From Bacteroidota bacterium (GTDB taxonomy: Bacteria > Bacteroidota > Bacteroidia > Cytophagales > Cyclobacteriaceae), in assembly GCA_018266055.1 (NCBI GenBank), contig JAFDYT010000004.1:1-64000 (forward strand): a stretch of 64,000 nt of DNA. Reading direction: 5' to 3'. The notes beneath the pieces were generated by a model. It was given only the letters and a program-made list of their open reading frames with translations. It made no database searches and was not told the DNA's origin. Positions 56,085 through 63,070 of this stretch are shown piece after piece (positions within the stretch are counted from its first letter, which is position 1; every line of letters begins with the position of its first letter). The translations under genes were made by a program, and so were the position numbers.

Positions 56085-57320
56085 TTATTGTGAATGACCT
56101 TTCCGTTTTTTCTTTCTGCGTTTGCGCTTCATGGCATCGGGTAGCGAGTAATCAAATTGTTTGGCTTCGATCAATTCGTTTGCCACTTGTTCGATGCCGA
56201 ATGATTCGTTTGATTCCCATTCTTCTGTTGCTGTAGCTGCGGTGGATGCCGATCCGCCTCCTCCTGATGTGATGTCAACGTTCAATCGTTCCAAGATGGC
56301 CTTGGCACCGTATCCCTTGCCGAGGTCACTGCCGTTGAAGACCATTTTGTTTTGATTGTCCACGAAGGTGATACCGTACATGCGGCCTTCATCATTTTCG
56401 CGGAGCAGCATGAGAATATTGAAGGCAACCAATGATTTTTCGAATGCCGCTATTCCATTGCCTTTTGATAGTGCCTTGTCTATTTGTTGCCGCAGGTGTT
56501 CCTTAAAGGGTTGGCGTAGTGCTTCATTGAGTTTGAATTGCTTCTCCAGCCAAGGCAGTGTGGGCTTGCCATAGATGGAGCTGGACTTGATGGGGATGCC
56601 TACTTTTTTTCCATGTGCATCCAGCAGGCTGTACTGAAGACCTTTCTTTTTGAACATTTGTGTTTCTTCACCCCCACGGTCAGCGATGACGTTGAATTGC
56701 CGCAGGACCGCGTTCAGTTCAGGTAGCGAAGTGTACTTGTATTTTTGTGTCACCCATCGCACCGTATTGGAAATGGTGCGCTTGGTTTCAGATTTGCCAT
56801 AGATGGCTTTTGAAACTTCAATGGGTAAAAGTTCAGTTCTCTTCTTGGACTTGCTTTCAGCCACCACCAAGTTGAATTCTTTTTCTATTTCTTTTCTGGC
56901 TTTCTCGGATTGGTTGCGACCCAGGTTGTGGATGTCGATTCGTTTGCCGTTGGGTTGGATGATGGTGGAAACAATGTGGATGTGAGGATGTGCCGTATCG
57001 GTATGTTGGTAGACCAGATAAGGTTGCTCGCCAAAGCCGATGCGCTCCATGTAGGTTTGGGCAATGGCTTTGAGTTTCCTGACCTCCAACCTTTCCGTTG
57101 TGTCGAAGTTGAGAGAGATGTGCAGGGCGTTGGTTTTTACCTTGGAGTTTCGCTGGGTCAGTTTTTCAAACCGAGTCAGTTTATTGGAAAATGACAGGTC
57201 GCTGACGGCACTGCCAAACTTGTGTGCGAGGAGGCAGGAGGCTTTGCCTTCCTTGACCTTGTTCTCATTGTAGTTGAGCGCCCCCCGGATGCTTTTGCCA
57301 CTGATTACTTTTGCAACCAT
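56085..57320 (-). CDS. mobB: relaxase/mobilisation nuclease (MobB type)
   Basis: 411 residues. N-terminal relaxase domain: MVAKVISGKSIRGALNYNENKV at the start, then LVYQHTDTAHPHIHIVST, the HxxxxxHxHxH metal motif near residue 105. The C-terminal half is helical and basic (KRKRRKKKRKG tail). It nicks one strand at oriT and covalently leads it into the recipient. Its ATG overlaps the MobC stop by 16 bases. Confidence 0.94.
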   Translation of the reverse strand: MVAKVISGKSIRGALNYNENKVKEGKASCLLAHKFGSAVSDLSFSNKLTRFEKLTQRNSKVKTNALHISLNFDTTERLEVRKLKAIAQTYMERIGFGEQPYLVYQHTDTAHPHIHIVSTIIQPNGKRIDIHNLGRNQSEKARKEIEKEFNLVVAESKSKKRTELLPIEVSKAIYGKSETKRTISNTVRWVTQKYKYTSLPELNAVLRQFNVIADRGGEETQMFKKKGLQYSLLDAHGKKVGIPIKSSSIYGKPTLPWLEKQFKLNEALRQPFKEHLRQQIDKALSKGNGIAAFEKSLVAFNILMLLRENDEGRMYGITFVDNQNKMVFNGSDLGKGYGAKAILERLNVDITSGGGGSASTAATATEEWESNESFGIEQVANELIEAKQFDYSLPDAMKRKRRKKKRKGHSQ

Positions 57321-57712
57321 TTTTTTGAGAGTTGAGAAACGATGTTGAGCAGTTGATCCACTTTGGCTCCTACTTTTTTATATTCTTCCACTGCCCGCAT
57401 TGCCTGATAGTTTTTTTGGTTGTCGGTTTGGGCGATGTGGAAGCTGTGGGTAATCTGGTTGATGTTGACCCCGATGGCCTTCAGTTCTTTCCGGATGGAG
57501 GTCAACTCCTCCATGGGGCCGTCCATGGAAGCATCTTTGTGGAAGAGCGTAATCTTATCCTTTGATAAGATTCTTCGCGCGAACTCACCCATGGTCTGGC
57601 AATCACTTTTTGTTTGAAGTTGCTCCAGGCGTTGATAAACTTCCTCGGTCACCTTTGTTTGAATGTGATGCGTAAGCAACTGGTCGGGATATGGTGACTT
57701 TCTGCGGGCCAT
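57305..57712 (-). CDS. MobC-type mobilisation protein (relaxosome accessory)
   Basis: 135 residues with a ribbon-helix-helix-like N-terminus (HHIQTKVTEEVYQRLEQLQTKSDCQTMGEFARRIL) and the MobC block ELKAIGVNINQITHSFH. These proteins bind at oriT and help the relaxase. Overlaps the relaxase gene by 16 bases. The 226-base gap upstream holds the candidate oriT hairpins. Confidence 0.88.
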   Translation of the reverse strand: MARRKSPYPDQLLTHHIQTKVTEEVYQRLEQLQTKSDCQTMGEFARRILSKDKITLFHKDASMDGPMEELTSIRKELKAIGVNINQITHSFHIAQTDNQKNYQAMRAVEEYKKVGAKVDQLLNIVSQLSKKWLQK

Positions 57713-57781
57713 TAGAAAGTCTTGTTTAGAAGGGGGAGCAAGTTCCGCAGCGACCCCAGGCTTGAGCCATGTGTTGCTACC

Positions 57782-57837
57782 GCAAGATTATTTTCGGATA
57801 CGAAAATACATCTTGCTGCTGATACAAAGTCAGCAGC
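57782..57837. other. oriT: nested hairpins upstream of the mob genes, candidate oriT
   Basis: gcaagat (57782-57788) pairs with atcttgc (57810-57816) and encloses attttcg/cgaaaat around a gata loop; next to it gctgctga (57815-57822) pairs with tcagcagc (57830-57837). Arms are perfect. A hairpin group in the gap directly before mobC and the relaxase is the usual place for oriT or a relaxosome binding site. The nick site itself cannot be picked. Confidence 0.45.
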
Positions 57838-57939
57838 GAGGATGGAAGTAGGTGGATATTGAAGGGTCATATTTCTTTAAGTTGGCAGTGCCACTTTCAC
57901 GAGGTGGTTTGGTGAATGAATCGGCAATTTTTTAGTTTG

Positions 57940-58266
57940 TCATTTTCTAGTTCCTGGTTGCGGGTTCTTAGGTGCGGGTTTAAAATTTTTTAAGGACTTG
58001 TGCGACTTATGGGATTCCAGCATTTTCTGGATGTCGTCATAGTCGTAGAAGATGACGGCCCCGATTTTGGTGAAGGGCAACACCCCGCTGGCGCGGAGGT
58101 GTTGCAAGGTGCCGGGGGAAACGGTTAATAACCTTCGCACCTCATGGGACTTCAGCCATTTGCGGACTGGTTGCGTTTGACGTTGTAACACCATCTTGCG
58201 GATTTCTTCCAGCAAATCTGTTTTGAATTGTACCAGGTCTTCTTGTGTAATAATATTGACGGCCAT
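57940..58266 (-). CDS. excisionase/MerR-like helix-turn-helix protein
   Basis: 108 residues. An N-terminal coiled region (EDLVQFKTDLLEEIRKMV) is followed by a winged HTH (WLKSHEVRRLLTVSPGTLQHLRASGVLPFTKIGAVIFYDYDDIQKML), the family used as excisionase or transfer regulator in Bacteroidetes elements. The final ten residues are encoded by a low-complexity ggttgcgggttc-type run. Faces the alpha-CTD-like gene across a strong palindrome. Confidence 0.85.
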   Translation of the reverse strand: MAVNIITQEDLVQFKTDLLEEIRKMVLQRQTQPVRKWLKSHEVRRLLTVSPGTLQHLRASGVLPFTKIGAVIFYDYDDIQKMLESHKSHKSLKNFKPAPKNPQPGTRK

Positions 58267-58314
58267 CCGTTTGCTGTTTGATGGCTCAAAAGAAATGCAC
58301 GCGTCAACCTAAAA

Positions 58315-58350
58315 ACAGTTGCAGGGGTTCCGGAACCCCTTTGTAACTGT
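58315..58350. promoter_or_regulatory. 36-base palindrome in a divergent promoter region
   Basis: A perfect 16-base palindrome ggggttccggaacccc (58324-58339) is enclosed by outer arms acagtt/aactgt. It lies 49 bases before the excisionase-like gene (minus) and about 110 bases before the alpha-CTD-like gene (plus), so it may be an operator for either; without a T-run it is not a convincing terminator. Confidence 0.5.
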
Positions 58351-58458
58351 CTTGCAATTACCTTCGGATAAAATGTAAATCCGCCTGGCGAAAATTACGC
58401 TGGCTGTCCGTCATTATGTTGTTTGGCACTTAGCCTCGCTTACTTTCGTATCCAAATC

Positions 58459-58683
58459 ATGCGTGACATTCCCGATATGATATTGCAACGACCCATTGCT
58501 CAGTTGCCGTTGAGTGAAGAATTCAAGCGCATGGCTGAAGCCAATGGTTTCCAATCCCTGAATCATGCATTGAAATTTCCCCTTTCGGAATTGCCTTTCA
58601 AAAAACGTTCGGGGTATCGATTGCTGGCAGAGTTGCTGCAATTTCTTGAGGCCGAGGGTTTGAGTGAATGTGTTGGTGATTAA
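58459..58683 (+). CDS. stand-alone RNA polymerase alpha C-terminal-domain-like protein
   Basis: 74 residues from ATG 58459 (MRDIPDMILQ). The pattern PIAQLPLSEEFKRMAEANGFQSLNHALKFPLSELPFKKRSGYRLLAELLQFLEAEGL follows the alpha-CTD helix-hairpin-helix: P-x-L-x-L, then L...EL with a basic turn (FKKRSGYR) and a final helix ending GL. Written as short blocks: RPIAQLPLSEEFK, HALKFPLSELPFKKR, LLAELLQFLEAEGL. It could dock on polymerase or DNA and modify transcription. It lies 68 bases before the Crp gene on the same strand. Confidence 0.7.
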   Translation: MRDIPDMILQRPIAQLPLSEEFKRMAEANGFQSLNHALKFPLSELPFKKRSGYRLLAELLQFLEAEGLSECVGD

Positions 58684-58695
58684 ATAAAAAATGCT

Positions 58696-58711
58696 CTTAC
58701 CATAGGGTAAG
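58696..58711 (+). promoter_or_regulatory. FNR-box-like palindrome upstream of crp
   Basis: cttaccatagggtaag: half-sites TTACC and GGTAA with a 4-base spacer, the 5-4-5 layout of Crp/Fnr sites, 40 bases before the crp ATG and just after the alpha-CTD-like stop. Probable autoregulatory operator. Confidence 0.6.
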
Positions 58712-58751
58712 CCTCTTGTTTTAAGAGTAGTTGATAAAGAGGTTGCCTTGC

Positions 58752-59336
58752 ATGGATATCGAAAAGCTTTTTGCTGTTCTTCCCCTTTCCGATCCGTTGT
58801 CGGAATCCTTCAAAGCCAGTTTGCAGCAAGAGGTCATTTATCTGTCGCTCCCAAAAAATCATTTCCTGATTGAAGCCCCACGCCCTGCTGATCATGTTTA
58901 TTTATTGGAAGACGGTTTTGCCATCGGATTCATTTTTGAGGAGGGTGAAAAGAAAATTCACTCGTTTTGGAGTGCCGGGGATGTCGTGCTCATGCCCCAG
59001 GGGTGCTTCGAGCGAGCTCATCCCGTAGAGTTTGTTCAGCTCACGGAAAGCAGCAACGTATGGTGTCTTCCTCACATTGCCCTTCAGCAGTTGTTTGAGT
59101 CGTTCGCGGAGGCGCGTACCCTCTATCGTTTGGTGCTGGGACGGTATTATACGTTAATACAATCGCGGTTGTTTGACCTCCAACATCGCGGCACATGGCA
59201 GCGATACGAAAAACTGTTGCACCAGTTTCCACACCTGGAGCAGCGCATCTCGCAGGAATACATTGCCTCCTATCTTGGCATCACGCCTCAGTCACTCAGC
59301 CGGCTGAAACGCGAGAAGGGCAAACGCAATTCTTAA
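58752..59336 (+). CDS. Crp/Fnr family transcription regulator
   Basis: 194 residues from ATG 58752 (MDIEKLFAVL); a TTG 21 bases upstream is less likely. N-terminal cyclic-nucleotide-binding-like jelly roll (HVYLLEDGFAIGFIF, HSFWSAGDVVLMPQGCF) lacks the cAMP-contact signature of true CRP, so the signal is unknown. C-terminal HTH QEYIASYLGITPQSLSRLKRE. Sites of FNR geometry flank the gene on both sides. It starts the cargo module and probably controls it. Confidence 0.9.
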   Translation: MDIEKLFAVLPLSDPLSESFKASLQQEVIYLSLPKNHFLIEAPRPADHVYLLEDGFAIGFIFEEGEKKIHSFWSAGDVVLMPQGCFERAHPVEFVQLTESSNVWCLPHIALQQLFESFAEARTLYRLVLGRYYTLIQSRLFDLQHRGTWQRYEKLLHQFPHLEQRISQEYIASYLGITPQSLSRLKREKGKRNS

Positions 59337-59347
59337 CATTCGGTAAG
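59332..59347 (+). promoter_or_regulatory. FNR-box-like palindrome between crp and mauE
   Basis: cttaacattcggtaag, 13 of 16 bases identical to the site at 58696 with the same half-site spacing. It overlaps the crp stop codon and lies 97 bases before the MauE-like ATG. Confidence 0.5.
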
Positions 59348-59443
59348 TAAGATTTTAAACTTCTGATAAGAATAGGTTTTAATGTAAGATAATCAGTGTA
59401 TCCGTATGGGTCTTCTACATTCACATCATCAAACGGCACGGCT

Positions 59444-59869
59444 ATGAGGGCGATTGTTTCTGATATTATTCGATACCTGTTGTTGGCGTTGTTTGTTTAT
59501 ACTGCTGCTTCGAAGATGCTGACCTATCCACAGTTTGTGGTGCAACTTGGCTTGTCGCCCTTATTGCCCAACTTCTTTCCGTCCATGGGATGGATAGTAC
59601 CCATGGTTGAGTTGGTGGTAGCCATTTGTCTTGCCGTGCCAGCTTTGCAAACTGTAGGGCTTGTTGCCAGTTGGGTATTGATGCTGTTGTTCACTTTGTA
59701 TGTCGGTGCCATCCTCACCGTAGCAAATCATGTGCCTTGTTCGTGTGGTGGCGTCATTGCGGAATTGTCGTGGCAGCAGCATTTGGTTTTTAATCTCGTG
59801 TTTTTGGCTTTGAACACGCTGGTGTTGGTTTGGCATTATCGGGCTCGTCTTCATCCGATGAGTTCCTGA
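59444..59869 (+). CDS. MauE/DoxX-like four-helix membrane protein
   Basis: 141 residues from ATG 59444 (MRAIVSDIIRYLLLALF); an upstream GTG is possible but adds an unlikely polar leader. Four transmembrane helices. The loop HVPCSCGGVI between helices 3 and 4 has the CxCGG motif of MauE proteins, which help disulfide formation in methylamine dehydrogenase; relatives in Bacteroidota lie next to thioredoxin-like and DUF6520 genes. It likely exchanges thiols with the thioredoxin-like protein or the cysteine peptide nearby. Confidence 0.88.
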   Translation: MRAIVSDIIRYLLLALFVYTAASKMLTYPQFVVQLGLSPLLPNFFPSMGWIVPMVELVVAICLAVPALQTVGLVASWVLMLLFTLYVGAILTVANHVPCSCGGVIAELSWQQHLVFNLVFLALNTLVLVWHYRARLHPMSS

Positions 59870-59950
59870 TGCAACGATATACTGATCGGTAGCAGGGGAA
59901 CGGCTGAAAACCTGAGAAAGAGTAGGCCAATTACATAAACAAAAACGGTT

Positions 59951-60190
59951 ATGAAAAAGATGTCATTGTTCTTGTCGATGCTGGTGTTCATGGTAGCGTT
60001 GGGCGCGGCTTTTGCCACGTCCTCTTCGAATCTGTTGATTACGGAAGTATGGCGCAAGCCCACCATGGGGGGTATTTGCGCGCCCACGGATTGTTTGATT
60101 ACAGGTATCAATCCTTGTGGAGTTACAGGATTCACGTACTTCAACAACGCGGCCTGTACGGGAGTTTCGATTTCTCCTAAGAAAAACTAA
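59951..60190 (+). CDS. secreted four-cysteine peptide (DUF6520-like)
   Basis: 79 residues: signal peptide (SLFLSMLVFMVALGAAFA), then a 55-residue mature chain with four cysteines (GGICAPTDCLITGINPCGV...NNAACTG), enough for two disulfide bonds. Length, signal and cysteine pattern fit the DUF6520 peptides. It follows mauE by 81 bases and ends at a bidirectional terminator shared with the facing thioredoxin-like gene. Function unknown; export and disulfide bonding are strongly suggested. Confidence 0.82.
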   Translation: MKKMSLFLSMLVFMVALGAAFATSSSNLLITEVWRKPTMGGICAPTDCLITGINPCGVTGFTYFNNAACTGVSISPKKN

Positions 60191-60199
60191 AAAGGTATA

Positions 60200-60223
60200 G
60201 GCTGGTGACTTGAGTCACCAGCC
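60200..60223. terminator. bidirectional terminator between DUF6520 peptide and thioredoxin-like gene
   Basis: Perfect 10-base arms ggctggtgac / gtcaccagcc with A-rich and T-rich flanks. Serves both convergent transcripts. Confidence 0.88.
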
Positions 60224-60227
60224 CTTT

Positions 60228-61673
60228 TCATTTTGCTATTTTTAGAAGTTCGATGATAGTACCGATGTTGCGCACAGTGGACGAAATCAGTTTGCCTTCT
60301 TCATCAATAAGCATAATGAAAGGTGCATAGCTGATATTGTAGAAGGTTTCCCAATCATTACTATTGCTTTGTTTATCCAGCCAAACAGACACAAAGTCGG
60401 GATGACTATTGGTCGGCAATAGTTTTTTCCAAAAGTCAAAATCCTTCACGCTGCCAACACTCCAAATCACGATGTCGTCTCGCTCCTTGATTTTAGGAAG
60501 CAATTGTTCAATCACTTCCTTTTTAAAGTCCAGGCATCCTGTACAATCGGCAATCCAGCGGTCGAGGAGTACCTTTTTACCACGAAGCATGGAAAGGGTT
60601 AACGTGTCGCCAACTTCCGTAAGCGTTACTAAGTTTTTGACGATTGTTCCAGGTCTTATGTGCTGACTGGTTTCTTTTAGCCGTTGTTTCAAATCTGTAC
60701 CTGTTACAGTCTGCTCCGCGATCCCCAAACATTTTTGAAGTATATCAGGATGGGTCTCTCCAAAATTTTGTTGTAGCGTATGCAGATTGACCAGACTGTA
60801 CACCATCAGGAATTGTTGGTTGGTTGTCGGTTGTTTTTGGAATTCCAAAAACAGATCATCGAGTGTAATTTTTAGTGTGTATGACAATTCATAGTATTGA
60901 TATTCCGGGTCATGTTCTTGCAGCACCTTCCATTTGAGAAGTTCATAGTGGTACTGCAGCAGGGCGCGGCTAGTGCTTCCTAGCGACACATCCATTTTTA
61001 GTGGTGCTTTTAAAAGTTCTTTGCGAATGGCTGGACGCATCTTTTGATCGCTTGTCCATTGATGACTTCGGATGTGTAGCCTTGCCAGATCTGCTGTCGC
61101 TTGGATGTCAGCTAGCCAAGTCTGATAGACTTGAGGTGAGAGTAGTTTCTTATTTGTTTTGACTTTATTCAAGTATTGCCATTCAAGTGAACCAGCATCG
61201 TGATAGGCCTGATTATGTGATTTCACGTTGTCGTAGACCTCAAACTCAGTAGCGATAATTTGTTCATTTAGTTTTCGAGTTTCAAATGCTAATTGGTACT
61301 TAGGCGATCCGCGACCATAAAACTTCATCGCTGGCTCTGGCTTTTGGGAAAAGTCGATATGGATATGAATGCTGTCTTCAGGCTCAACTATCCAATTCGT
61401 TGCAATGAAGTTTCCGGGCCAACCGTAACTTGTTAAGGATAACCGCGACAGTTTGGTAACATTTTTGAACCGAATCACTACAGGATTGTGTTTCAATTGT
61501 ATTGTCCTGAATGCATCTCCCATTAAACTCTCATTAAAAACAGGCTCGCGATTGAATGAGACGTAAATGCTATCGGGTCGATCAGCGGTGAATACAAAAA
61601 CAACGTCCTGTTGTGCCACTGTCACGTTGCTTACTAATAACAACACATACAGGAATACCAGCATGAATCTCAT
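60228..61673 (-). CDS. secreted TlpA-like thioredoxin-fold protein
   Basis: 481 residues from ATG 61673 (MRFMLVFLYVLLLV); the longer open frame is inside susD. Signal peptide ending VTVAQQ. A helical/beta N-terminal domain of about 330 residues precedes a thioredoxin fold with redox motif ADCTGCLDF (CxxC near 376), then DIVIWSVGSVKDFDFWKKL and the cis-Pro region NISYAPFIMLIDEEGKL. It is a thiol-disulfide oxidoreductase of the periplasm. Last gene of the susC-susD operon: its ATG begins 1 base after the susD stop. Confidence 0.88.
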   Translation of the reverse strand: MRFMLVFLYVLLLVSNVTVAQQDVVFVFTADRPDSIYVSFNREPVFNESLMGDAFRTIQLKHNPVVIRFKNVTKLSRLSLTSYGWPGNFIATNWIVEPEDSIHIHIDFSQKPEPAMKFYGRGSPKYQLAFETRKLNEQIIATEFEVYDNVKSHNQAYHDAGSLEWQYLNKVKTNKKLLSPQVYQTWLADIQATADLARLHIRSHQWTSDQKMRPAIRKELLKAPLKMDVSLGSTSRALLQYHYELLKWKVLQEHDPEYQYYELSYTLKITLDDLFLEFQKQPTTNQQFLMVYSLVNLHTLQQNFGETHPDILQKCLGIAEQTVTGTDLKQRLKETSQHIRPGTIVKNLVTLTEVGDTLTLSMLRGKKVLLDRWIADCTGCLDFKKEVIEQLLPKIKERDDIVIWSVGSVKDFDFWKKLLPTNSHPDFVSVWLDKQSNSNDWETFYNISYAPFIMLIDEEGKLISSTVRNIGTIIELLKIAK

Positions 61674-61674
61674 A

Positions 61675-63057
61675 TCAGTAGCCCGGATTTTGTGTGAGGT
61701 TATTGTTGCGGTTTCGTTCGGTTTGAGGAATCGGAAACAGCGCGTCAGTGGGTTGCCAGTTTGGCTTGCCTGCTCCGATAACGGCATTGAGCCGTGCTGT
61801 CCTTTTGAGGTCTAGCCAGCGATGGCCATTTTCCGAAAACAGTTCAACTCTTCGCTCCTGTTCGATGGCCAGCAACAAATTGATTTTGTCTGTTAAAACG
61901 ATTGGGGGCAAACTCGCCCGTGACCGGATGGCATTTAAATCATCCTCTGATGCTATTAGATTATCCAAGTTGGCACGGGCTTCGGCACGAATTAAGTATA
62001 GCTCACCTGATCGCAGTATCACCTGATATTCCGTTTTGGGCGATGTGGCTTCCAGCAATGTGCGGACTTTATACTTAAAGGGGTACGACCAGATGTCACT
62101 TCCTTCCGTGTAAGTGTTTGTCCACGAACTTTTTCGCAGGTCATCAGGTTCAAAAGCGTTGATGAGCGTACTGCTCAATGCTACCGCCTGTGGAGTGGAT
62201 AGGATAATATAGCTTTCGCCATCCCATGTGTTGATTCGTGGCACGATTGACTGGAGTTGGAAAACTGTTTCTTTACTTTCGATTAAGAACACATTATTAA
62301 GATCAGGCTCCAACTGAAATTGATCAATCACTTCGGTCGCCTGCTGTTCGGCAGCCATATAGTTTTTTACATAGAGATAAACACGGGCGAGCAAAGCAGC
62401 CGAGGCATTCTTAGTCGGTCGAATTTGTTGTGGTGCTGACAGTGGCAACTTTTCCTTTGCCTCCAATAATTCCGCTATCACTTTTTCATACACCTCGGTG
62501 GCCGATTGACGCAATGCTTTTGCGTTCTTTTGATAATCCGTAGATTCTATCCACGGAACATCGCCCCAAAAGCTCACCAATAAAAAATGGAGGTAGGCGT
62601 GCATGAATTGGGCTTCCCCATCCAATTCGTTTTTTGACGATCCGTTCAAGTTGGTTGACTTTTTAAGGCCTTCACGAATAGCATTCGCCTGGTAGATTAA
62701 ATTGTAAATCTGGTTCCAGGTTGCGGAGATGTTGACGTTGATGGGTGTTACTTCGTTGCTGGCAAACGCTGCCATTTCGTTGGTGTTACTATAGTTGTCC
62801 ATCTCATCGGCTGCCAGCGCTGCCATGGTGTTGAGGCTGGTGGCTCCGCCTGCAAAACCTGCTGACTGCATCATATCGATGTAAATGCGGTTGACGGCTG
62901 CTCTTGCCGTACTCTCGTCATTGAACACAGTTACTGTAGACAGTGTAGTCTGTGGCGGGTCGATGGTCACAAATTCTTCGCATGCGGTGACGATTGTCAG
63001 GAGCATTGCTATTATTGCAATGATGGGTGAGTTTCTGAACTTGTATTGTGTCTTCAT
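61675..63057 (-). CDS. SusD/RagB family lipoprotein
   Basis: 460 residues, lipobox TIVTAC, then the SusD start (CEEFVTIDPPQTTLS), TPR-like helices (EAQFMHAYLHFLLVSFWGDVPWI) and the C-terminal block GELYLIRAEARANLDN, AIEQERRVELFSENGHRWLDLKR and LFPIPQTERNRN. Pairs with the SusC gene 13 bases upstream. The companion thioredoxin-like gene and lack of glycoside hydrolases suggest a peptide or thiol-containing substrate. Confidence 0.94.
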   Translation of the reverse strand: MKTQYKFRNSPIIAIIAMLLTIVTACEEFVTIDPPQTTLSTVTVFNDESTARAAVNRIYIDMMQSAGFAGGATSLNTMAALAADEMDNYSNTNEMAAFASNEVTPINVNISATWNQIYNLIYQANAIREGLKKSTNLNGSSKNELDGEAQFMHAYLHFLLVSFWGDVPWIESTDYQKNAKALRQSATEVYEKVIAELLEAKEKLPLSAPQQIRPTKNASAALLARVYLYVKNYMAAEQQATEVIDQFQLEPDLNNVFLIESKETVFQLQSIVPRINTWDGESYIILSTPQAVALSSTLINAFEPDDLRKSSWTNTYTEGSDIWSYPFKYKVRTLLEATSPKTEYQVILRSGELYLIRAEARANLDNLIASEDDLNAIRSRASLPPIVLTDKINLLLAIEQERRVELFSENGHRWLDLKRTARLNAVIGAGKPNWQPTDALFPIPQTERNRNNNLTQNPGY

Positions 63058-63070
63058 AAATTTTATGTCG

